This document shows, piece after piece, positions 1 through 7,687 of a stretch of DNA of 8,931 nucleotides. A program made the translations under genes and the position numbers. The notes beneath the pieces were generated by a model that saw only the letters and a program-made list of their open reading frames with translations, searched no databases and was not told where the DNA came from. Source of the DNA: Pseudomonadota bacterium (GTDB lineage: Bacteria; Pseudomonadota; Gammaproteobacteria; Burkholderiales; Burkholderiaceae_B); contig JAEZGR010000096.1 in NCBI GenBank assembly GCA_023437255.1, forward strand, positions 1-8,931, given 5' to 3'. How positions within the stretch are numbered: the first letter of the stretch is position 1; each line of letters opens with the position of its first letter.

Positions 1-1661
<1,661 letters not shown>

Positions 1662-1669
<8 letters not shown>

Positions 1670-1703
1670 TTTCAGCCCCGTTGAGATCACGATATTGCGT
1701 CAT
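1662..1703 (-). CDS. Possible 13-codon leader ORF overlapping the zipA start
   Basis: In the smc-zipA gap an ATG (1703-1701) is preceded by GGAG (1714-1711) at 7-nt spacing, a better ribosome site than zipA itself has. The reading frame encodes MTQYRDLNGAENE and stops at TGA (1664-1662), just inside the zipA start, where the sequence reads ATGAGTGA. Its frame differs from that of zipA. If translated, it could deliver terminating ribosomes to the zipA ATG. The peptide resembles nothing I know, and a chance ORF of this size is quite possible; only the placement argues for it. Confidence 0.3.
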
Positions 1704-1715
1704 GCCGATACTCCG

Positions 1716-4700
1716 TCACACCTCTGCAAGTTGCATGGCCGAATCGATGTCCACTGCGACGATACGCGAGACGCCCTGCTCCTGCATCGTAACCCCAATG
1801 AGCTGTTTGGCCATCTGCATGGCGATCTTGTTATGCGAAATGAAAAGAAATTGCGTTTGGTCGCTCATGCTGCTCACCAGCGCGGCATAGCGTTCGGTAT
1901 TGGCGTCATCGAGTGGCGCGTCGACTTCGTCGAGCAGGCAGAACGGCGCAGGATTCAGCTTGAACAGCGCAAAGACCAGCGCCGTGGCCGTGAGCGCCTT
2001 CTCGCCCCCGGAAAGCAGGTGAATCGTGCTGTTGCGCTTGCCCGGCGGTTGCGCCATGACCTGTACGCCCGCGTCAAGCAGGTCGTCGCCCGTGATGATC
2101 AGCTTGGCCTCACCGCCACCGAACAGGCGCGGGAACAGTTCCCCGAAGTGGCCGTTGACCGCGTTGAATGTGTCCTGCAGCAGCTGGCGCGATTCGCGGT
2201 CGATCTTGCGGATGGCGTCTTCGAGGGTTTCGATAGCCGTGATCAGGTCGGCATGCTGCGCATCGAGAAAGCCCTTTCGTTCGCGCGCCGCGTTCAGCTC
2301 ATCGAGCGCGGCTAGGTTCACCGGCCCCAGCGCATCGATCGCCCGTGAAATGCGTTGCACCTCGGACTGCAGCCAGCCCACGCGCCGCCATTCCTGCGAT
2401 TCCGAATCGAGCACCCGACGCAGTTCTGCGCGGTCGACCTGCGCAGCGTCGAGCTGCTCGGCGAACTGCTCGACCGCCAGACGGGCTGCCTGTTCCTGCA
2501 GCTGCAGCTCGGTAATCCGCGCACGCAGCGGCTCAAGCGACTGCTCCAGACGCATGCGATTTTCGTCGGCGCCGCGCAGTGTGGTGGCGATATCGTCGAG
2601 CTCGCGGCGCGCCTGGGCCAGCGCCTCTTCGCACGCCGCGCGTTGTTCGAGCGCGTCTTGCAAACCCGCCTCGGCCGCAGCTGCATCAAGTTCAAAAAGC
2701 TCGCCCTGCAGACCTTCGAGGTCGGCACGGGCGCGCCGCTCCTGCTCCGCCGCCATCTGCATGTTGCGCTGCAGGTCCGCGTGGCGGGCCTGCAAGGCGC
2801 GTTCGGCGTATTCGGCCTCCTGCGCCTGGCGTTCGAGCTCGCGCAGGCGCGCGCGCGCGGCATCGGCGCGCTCATTCAGCGATTCGCCGAAGATCTCGGC
2901 GTCGGCGAAACGGGTCTGCCACTGCGCCAGCTGTTCGTCGAGTGCTTCGAAGCGTTCCTCCGCCTCGAGCCTCACCGCGGTCAGTTCTTCGGTCTGTGCA
3001 CGAATGTCCGCCAGGTCTTCGTGCAACCGTGCCTCGCGCTCGCTGGACTGTTCGGCAAGCTGGCGCAGGCGCGAGTATTCAAGCTGCACGTCGTGCAGCC
3101 GCCGGGTGATTTCCGAGACCCGCAGGCGGGCCGGGCCCACAGCCTGAGAGGCCTGCTGCCAGGCGGCCTCAGCCCGCGCCACCTGAGAGACCGCCTGGTC
3201 GGCGATGAGCTGCTGCGCCTTGATGTCGCGGCGCAGATGTTCGATTTCCTGACGGCGCGCGAGCAATCCGGCCTGCTCGGAATCGGCCGCATAGAAGCGG
3301 ATGCTGTGACGATCGACCACGTGACCTTCGGCCACCACCAGCGTAAGGCCTGGCGCCAGTTCGCCACGCAGCGCCATGGCCTGGGCCAGCGTGTCGCACA
3401 CATACACACCCGCCAGCCAGTCATGCAGCAGCGTACGCAGTTCGGCCTCGTTGACCCGCAGCAGGCTGGCGAGCGGCCGCAGCGACAACTCGGGCCCGGC
3501 GGGCGCCGACGCTACCGGCAACTGGTACAGCGCCAGCCGCGAAGGCGGAGCGTCACTGCCCAGCGCGGCAGCCTGATCAAGTTGGCGCAGTTCGATGGCC
3601 GACATGCGTTCCCGCAATACGGCTTCGAGCGCCGTTTCCCAGCCAGCCTCGATCTGCACGCGCTGCCACAGACGGCCCAGCTCCGCGAGGCCGTGGCGTT
3701 CGAGCCAGGGTTGCAACGCCCCCTGCTTCTGCACGTCTTCCTGCAGTTTGCTCAACGCGGTCATGCGCGCTTCGAGCCCTGCGAGCGTATGGGCTTCGCC
3801 TTGCGAGGCCGTCTGCGCCTGGCGTCGCTGATCGTCGAGCCCGGGCAAACGTACTTCGAGCTCGGCCAGCTGCGCCTGCGCTTCCTCGAGCTGTTCTTCC
3901 ATGGCCGCGCAGTCGCCGTGCAACCTTTCCACCAGTTGAGGGTCCGGCGTATTGAGCCCGCTGCGCTCCTGCTCGAGCCGCTCCTGACGCAGGGCCAGCG
4001 CCTGCAGCTGACGATCGGCGTCGCGCTGAGTCTGTGCAGCCAATGCCAGGGCCTGTTCGACTTTGGCAAGTTCCACGCGCAGCGTATCGCGCTCGGCGGC
4101 GGCCTGACGCAGCGACTGTTCAACCTCGGGCAGGCTTTCGCGCGCCGCCTCGGCTTCCTCACGAAGACTTTCGCTGCGCGCGGCAGCCATCTCTTTTTCG
4201 GATTCCAGCGCTTTCAGCTGCTCAATACAGTGTTGTTGCTGCGCCTGCCATTCCTCCTGCTGTTCCTGCAGCTGACGGCGGCGCGCCTGCAGCCGGTTAC
4301 GCGACTCGCTGACGTGCCGGATCTCGGCTTCGAGCCGGCTGACCTGTGCGGCGGCTTCGTACAAACGACCCTGGGCCGCGTGCACGGCGTCACCCGCGGC
4401 ATAGTGAGCCTGGCGACGTGATTCGAGGGCGGCTTCGCCGGCACGCATTTCAGCAATGGCGGCCTCGAGCTGCGCCTGCGCCTGCTCGATAGCCACCGCC
4501 TTCTGCTGACGCTCTTCGCGGGCTGTCTGCTCGCGCAGCATCCAGAGCATGTGCTGCTTGAGCTCGCCCTCCTGCTGCAGGCCCCGGTAACTCCGTGCCA
4601 CCTCGGCCTGAGCCTCCAGCTTCTCGAGATTGCTGCCGAGCTCACGCAGAATGTCTTCGACACGCACCAGGTTCTCACGCGTGTCGGCCAGGCGGCTGGC

Positions 4701-5240
4701 TGTTTCCCGACGCCGCTCCTTGTAGCGCGACACGCCCGCCGCCTCTTCGAGAAAGATGCGCAGTTCCTCGGGCTTGGCTTCGATGAGCCGGTTGATCATG
4801 CCCTGGCCGATGATGGCGTAGCCACGGGCACCGAGGCCCGTACCCAGGAAAATATCGTGAATGTCGCGGCGCCTGACCTGCTGCCCGTTGATGTAGTAGC
4901 TGCTGGTTCCGTCGCGCGTCAGAACCCGGCGTACCGAGATCTCGGCATAGACGCCCCACTGGCCGGGCACCCGTCCTTCGCTGTTGTCGAAGACCAGTTC
5001 GACCGACGCGCGCCCTGCCGGCTTGCGGTTGACTGAGCCATTGAAGATGACGTCCTGCATGGACTCACCCCGCAGCTCCGAGGCCTTGCTCTCGCCCAGC
5101 ACCCATCGCACGGCGTCGATGATGTTCGACTTGCCGCAACCGTTCGGGCCGACCACACCCACCAGCTGACTGGGCGTCGGAATGCTGGTCGGATCGACAA
5201 ACGACTTGAAGCCGGCGAGTTTGATCTGCGTGAGGCGCAC
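1716..5240 (-). CDS. smc: Chromosome segregation/condensation ATPase Smc
   Basis: Smc forms long coiled-coil dimers that, with ScpA and ScpB, entrap and extrude DNA and help sister chromosomes separate. The 1174-residue protein has the full family plan: Walker A GPNGCGKS (31-38), R-loop region near GTGLGARGY, a long heptad-rich first arm to about 505, a hinge at about 509-650, the returning arm to about 1010, signature LSGGEKA (1076-1082), and Walker B CLLDEVD (1101-1107) with catalytic Glu1105. Length is normal for bacterial Smc and there is no frameshift. I took the GTG at 5240 because RLTQIKLAGFKSF is the usual Smc beginning; the frame stays open 77 more codons upstream, but that part looks non-coding. 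No Shine-Dalgarno sequence is visible before the GTG. The hinge lacks the glycine-rich motif of the Bacillus protein. ScpA and ScpB are not in this window. It is the first gene of smc-zipA-ligA. Confidence 0.97.
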   Translation of the reverse strand: MRLTQIKLAGFKSFVDPTSIPTPSQLVGVVGPNGCGKSNIIDAVRWVLGESKASELRGESMQDVIFNGSVNRKPAGRASVELVFDNSEGRVPGQWGVYAEISVRRVLTRDGTSSYYINGQQVRRRDIHDIFLGTGLGARGYAIIGQGMINRLIEAKPEELRIFLEEAAGVSRYKERRRETASRLADTRENLVRVEDILRELGSNLEKLEAQAEVARSYRGLQQEGELKQHMLWMLREQTAREERQQKAVAIEQAQAQLEAAIAEMRAGEAALESRRQAHYAAGDAVHAAQGRLYEAAAQVSRLEAEIRHVSESRNRLQARRRQLQEQQEEWQAQQQHCIEQLKALESEKEMAAARSESLREEAEAARESLPEVEQSLRQAAAERDTLRVELAKVEQALALAAQTQRDADRQLQALALRQERLEQERSGLNTPDPQLVERLHGDCAAMEEQLEEAQAQLAELEVRLPGLDDQRRQAQTASQGEAHTLAGLEARMTALSKLQEDVQKQGALQPWLERHGLAELGRLWQRVQIEAGWETALEAVLRERMSAIELRQLDQAAALGSDAPPSRLALYQLPVASAPAGPELSLRPLASLLRVNEAELRTLLHDWLAGVYVCDTLAQAMALRGELAPGLTLVVAEGHVVDRHSIRFYAADSEQAGLLARRQEIEHLRRDIKAQQLIADQAVSQVARAEAAWQQASQAVGPARLRVSEITRRLHDVQLEYSRLRQLAEQSSEREARLHEDLADIRAQTEELTAVRLEAEERFEALDEQLAQWQTRFADAEIFGESLNERADAARARLRELERQAQEAEYAERALQARHADLQRNMQMAAEQERRARADLEGLQGELFELDAAAAEAGLQDALEQRAACEEALAQARRELDDIATTLRGADENRMRLEQSLEPLRARITELQLQEQAARLAVEQFAEQLDAAQVDRAELRRVLDSESQEWRRVGWLQSEVQRISRAIDALGPVNLAALDELNAARERKGFLDAQHADLITAIETLEDAIRKIDRESRQLLQDTFNAVNGHFGELFPRLFGGGEAKLIITGDDLLDAGVQVMAQPPGKRNSTIHLLSGGEKALTATALVFALFKLNPAPFCLLDEVDAPLDDANTERYAALVSSMSDQTQFLFISHNKIAMQMAKQLIGVTMQEQGVSRIVAVDIDSAMQLAEV

Positions 5241-5282
5241 AATAAGGTAAGGATCGAAATGGAAGCGGCCAGGTCGCCGGCT

Positions 5283-5288
5283 ATGATA
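5283..5288 (-). promoter_or_regulatory. Candidate -10 element for smc
   Basis: On the minus strand TATCAT lies 42 nt upstream of the smc GTG and would give a leader of roughly 35 nt. No convincing -35 hexamer stands 16-18 bp further upstream (GCGATG at that place). The A+T-rich tract at 5342-5361 is an alternative start region. Weak evidence. Confidence 0.2.
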
Positions 5289-5311
5289 ACCCAGCCGCCG
5301 TACTGCATCGC

Positions 5312-5341
5312 CCCGGGCGGACGCCCTTGGCGGCGCCCGGG
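5312..5341. repeat. G+C-rich inverted repeat in the smc/lplT divergent region
   Basis: CCCGGGCG (5312-5319) is matched perfectly by CGCCCGGG (5334-5341). Inside the 14-nt loop a second stem, CGCC (5322-5325) with GGCG (5329-5332), can pair, so the single strand could form a long hairpin with one asymmetric bulge. On the plus strand it is followed by an A-run, on the minus strand by GGGGCG; neither has the T-tract of an intrinsic terminator. It stands between the two divergent genes, upstream of both candidate promoters' start points. It could be an operator or a leader structure; the sequence does not decide. Confidence 0.5.
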
Positions 5342-5359
5342 AAAAACGCGTTATTATTT

Positions 5360-5390
5360 TTGGCTCAGGGGCCGTGCCCGCCGCTATACT
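5360..5390 (+). promoter_or_regulatory. Candidate sigma70-type promoter for lplT
   Basis: TATACT (5385-5390) matches the -10 consensus at five of six positions. TTGGCT (5360-5365) is a partial -35 with a 19-bp spacer, slightly long. Transcription would begin near 5397, giving a leader of about 67 nt before the TTG start. It is the best promoter-like match I found in this intergenic region. Confidence 0.45.
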
Positions 5391-5453
5391 CAGTAACCTT
5401 TGCAAACCCAAAGCCACAAAGACCGGTAGCGTACGGTGGGCTTGAAAAATACC

Positions 5454-5457
5454 GGGA
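5454..5457 (+). promoter_or_regulatory. Ribosome binding site supporting the TTG start of lplT
   Basis: GGGA lies 6 nt before the TTG at 5464. The first in-frame ATG (5488) would cut into the first membrane helix and has no such site, so this element favours the TTG. Confidence 0.4.
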
Positions 5458-5463
5458 TCACTG

Positions 5464-6777
5464 TTGAACAAAGGATTTTATCTCGTCATGGCCGCCCAGG
5501 CGCTGTCGTCCGTCGCCGACAACGCCTTGCTCATCGCAGCCATTGCGCTCATTGCCGATCTGCATGGGCCAGACTGGATGGCCCCCATGATGAAATGGTG
5601 GTTTGCATTGGCCTATGTCGTGCTTGCCGCGTTTGTAGGCGCCTTTGCCGACACACTGCCCAAAGGGCGGGTCATGTTCGTCACGAACGCCATCAAGATG
5701 GCCGGCTGTGCGCTGATGTTCCTTTGCCAGAGCCTTGGCCTTTCGACCGACTCGCAGCTCGCCACCGTGTTCCTCGCTTACACATTGGTGGGAGTCGGGG
5801 CGGCGGCGTATTCGCCTGCCAAATATGGCATCGTCACCGAAATGCTGCCCCCTGACGACCTGGTCAAGGGCAACAGCTGGATCGAAGGGCTCACGGTGAT
5901 CTCGATCATCGTAGGTACCGTGGTGGGGGGCCTGCTCATCAACCCCACGATCTCGGCAGCATTGCTCGCGCATCCCTGGATCAACGCCGTCGTCGACACC
6001 CGCACCGAAGCCGCCATTCTCCTCATCGGGCTGGTCTACCTGGCCGCTGCACTCACCAACCTCGCCATTCCCCGCACCAATGTCACCTACCCGCGCCAGG
6101 AACGCAACCCGGTCAAGCTGATCGCGGTCTTTTCGGGCTACGTGCGCGTGCTGTGGCACGACAAGCTGGGGCAGATTTCGCTGGCGGTCACCACCCTCTT
6201 CTGGGGGGCCGGAGCCACCCTGCAGTTCATCGTGATCGAATGGGGCGCCCAGCACCTGGGCTACCGTCTTGATCAGTCCTCAGTCCTGATGGGCGTGGCG
6301 GCGATCGGCACTGTGTTCGGCGCCGTATTCGCCGGTCGCGTGCCCCTGCGGCGGGCGTTGTCGGTGCTGCCGATCGGCATCGCCATGGGCTTCACGGTCA
6401 TGCTCATGCCCATCGTGCACGACAAGTGGGCGGTCTACACCCTGCTGTTGCTGGTCGGCGGTTTGTCGGGCTACTTCGTGGTTCCCATGAACGCCCTGCT
6501 GCAACATCGCGGTCACGTGCTGCTGTCGGCAGGTCATTCGATTGCGGTGCAGAACTTCAATGAACAGCTCAACATTCTGCTGATGCTCGCGGTGTACAGC
6601 CTGCTGCTATGGCTGCAACTGCCCATCAACCTGATCATCGTCATATTCGGCACGCTGGTGGCAAGCCTCATGGCGGTGATCATGGTCTGGAACCGCCGCA
6701 ATCACCGCGAGAATCCGGATCTGCAGGCCGCTATTGGCCAGCACGGCCATGGTCAGGCGTTGAAATCGCATTCTTGA
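5464..6777 (+). CDS. lplT: Lysophospholipid transporter LplT (major facilitator family)
   Basis: LplT moves lysophospholipids, chiefly lysophosphatidylethanolamine, from the outer to the inner leaflet of the inner membrane for re-acylation. The protein has 437 residues (E. coli LplT about 397) with some twelve hydrophobic segments. The opening MNKGFYLVMAAQALSS and the SPAKYGIVTEMLP stretch (near residue 120) are typical of LplT, and the loop 2-3 motif GAFADTLPKGR (59-69) fits the MFS motif A. The start is TTG with GGGA 6 nt upstream; an ATG at 5488 would shorten the first helix. The gene is transcribed alone, divergent from smc and convergent with udg, which it overlaps by 47 bp at the 3' ends. 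In E. coli lplT forms an operon with the acyltransferase gene aas; no such partner is next to it here, so the acylation step must be encoded elsewhere or be done by another enzyme. Confidence 0.93.
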   Translation: MNKGFYLVMAAQALSSVADNALLIAAIALIADLHGPDWMAPMMKWWFALAYVVLAAFVGAFADTLPKGRVMFVTNAIKMAGCALMFLCQSLGLSTDSQLATVFLAYTLVGVGAAAYSPAKYGIVTEMLPPDDLVKGNSWIEGLTVISIIVGTVVGGLLINPTISAALLAHPWINAVVDTRTEAAILLIGLVYLAAALTNLAIPRTNVTYPRQERNPVKLIAVFSGYVRVLWHDKLGQISLAVTTLFWGAGATLQFIVIEWGAQHLGYRLDQSSVLMGVAAIGTVFGAVFAGRVPLRRALSVLPIGIAMGFTVMLMPIVHDKWAVYTLLLLVGGLSGYFVVPMNALLQHRGHVLLSAGHSIAVQNFNEQLNILLMLAVYSLLLWLQLPINLIIVIFGTLVASLMAVIMVWNRRNHRENPDLQAAIGQHGHGQALKSHS

Positions 6778-7684
6778 GCAGGTTCAGGTCACGCCAGGCC
6801 TCGGCCTTGAACTGACCGTGCAGCAGAAGTGCAGCCGGGTGATGCGTGACCACCAGCGGAATGCGGCGACCCTCATCGTCGACATAGTCATGCACGCTGC
6901 CGCGCAGCTCTTCCAGCTCGGCCTCGCGCTCCAACAGCGCCGCCGCCGACACTCTGCCCAGCGCCACCAGGCATTCGGGGCGCAGCAAGGTAATCTGGCG
7001 CCGTAAAAAGGGCAGGCAGGCTGCGATCTCATCGGCCAGTGGCTGGCGGTTCCCCATGGGCCGGCACTTGAGCACATTCGTGAAATAAACGGGCGTCGAC
7101 GCGTCGATACCGACCGAGGCCAGCATCGTCTGCAACAGTTCGCCCGCTCTGCCCTGAAACGGTCTGCCCATGCTCTCGTCATATTCGCCGGGCGCTTCCC
7201 CGATGAACATCCAGCGTGGCGATACCACGCCTTCGCCCACGACCGTACGACTGCGGACCTCGTGCAACGCGCACGCGTCACAGGCTTCGACCCGTTCGCA
7301 GAGCTCTTCAAGCGTGGTGTCGGCGGGCAGCGCTTTGGGGGAGGCGACCGGTCGGGCAGACACCGGCGCAGGCTGTCGCCCCGCTGAAAGCAGCGCCGAC
7401 ACATGAACGGGCCCGCGCGATGGACGCACCGGGCTTTCCGAAGCACCAGGCTGCGGCCGTGGCGATTGCACCTGAACCGCTGGATCGGGCCGGGTCTCTG
7501 ACGGCCCGAGAGGCTGCGCAGGCACCGCCGACTGACGCAGGGAGGAAGGCTCGGCAACTTGCGTTGAAGGTTGCCCAGGCGACTGCGGCGGCGGCGCAAG
7601 CTGGGCCAGCAGTCGCGCATCGATGCCGATCTCCTGCAACCACGCCCGCTGAATGGGGTTGAGTACGGGGGCCTGCGTGGTCAT
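6731..7684 (-). CDS. Uracil-DNA glycosylase, family 4 (iron-sulfur type)
   Basis: Family 4 enzymes remove uracil from DNA after cytosine deamination or dUMP incorporation, starting base-excision repair. In this 317-residue protein the catalytic domain occupies about 122-310: motif GEAPG (162-166), GRPFQGRAGELL (173-184), KCRPMGNR (206-213) and HHPAALL (281-287). Four cysteines sit where the family binds its 4Fe-4S cluster: C135, C138, C207 and C223. The domain is preceded by a conserved-looking N-terminal segment (NPIQRAWLQEIGI, 9-21) and a proline/serine/alanine-rich stretch (31-120), which makes the protein much longer than the roughly 200-residue archaeal enzymes. The ATG lies 3 nt after the tsaB-rimI stop, with GGAG (7696-7693) 8 nt upstream, so the two are co-transcribed and probably coupled. 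Older annotations may call this family 'phage SPO1 DNA polymerase-related'. The 3' end overlaps lplT. Confidence 0.95.
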   Translation of the reverse strand: MTTQAPVLNPIQRAWLQEIGIDARLLAQLAPPPQSPGQPSTQVAEPSSLRQSAVPAQPLGPSETRPDPAVQVQSPRPQPGASESPVRPSRGPVHVSALLSAGRQPAPVSARPVASPKALPADTTLEELCERVEACDACALHEVRSRTVVGEGVVSPRWMFIGEAPGEYDESMGRPFQGRAGELLQTMLASVGIDASTPVYFTNVLKCRPMGNRQPLADEIAACLPFLRRQITLLRPECLVALGRVSAAALLEREAELEELRGSVHDYVDDEGRRIPLVVTHHPAALLLHGQFKAEAWRDLNLLKNAISTPDHGRAGQ

Positions 7685-7687
7685 GGA

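Noticed and set aside
2355..4421. 688-codon open frame on the plus strand opposite smc, with others of 373 and 206 codons
   Set aside because: Long antisense frames are expected opposite a G+C-rich coiled-coil gene with few stop-generating codons; the translation has odd composition and no known domain, while the minus frame is an unmistakable Smc.
4919..5308. 129-codon frame beginning with ATG at 5308, upstream of and overlapping smc
   Set aside because: Out of frame with smc; after the first residues it is only a shifted reading of the Smc N-terminus.
5312..5341. Palindrome read as an intrinsic terminator
   Set aside because: No T-tract follows on either strand, and both neighbouring genes start, not end, here.
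5241..5471. In-frame extension of Smc by 77 residues beyond the GTG
   Set aside because: Smc proteins begin with the RLTQIKLAGFKSF-like strand; the upstream part runs through the promoter region and palindrome and has no protein-like character.
5458..6255. 265-codon minus-strand frame opposite lplT
   Set aside because: The composition (many Asp, Gly, His, Arg) is that of the reverse complement of a membrane-protein gene; no start signal or domain.
6654..6661. GCTGGTGG, the E. coli Chi octamer (also at 8189-8196)
   Set aside because: Two copies in about 9 kb of G+C-rich coding DNA are expected by chance, and E. coli Chi is not known to apply to this lineage.
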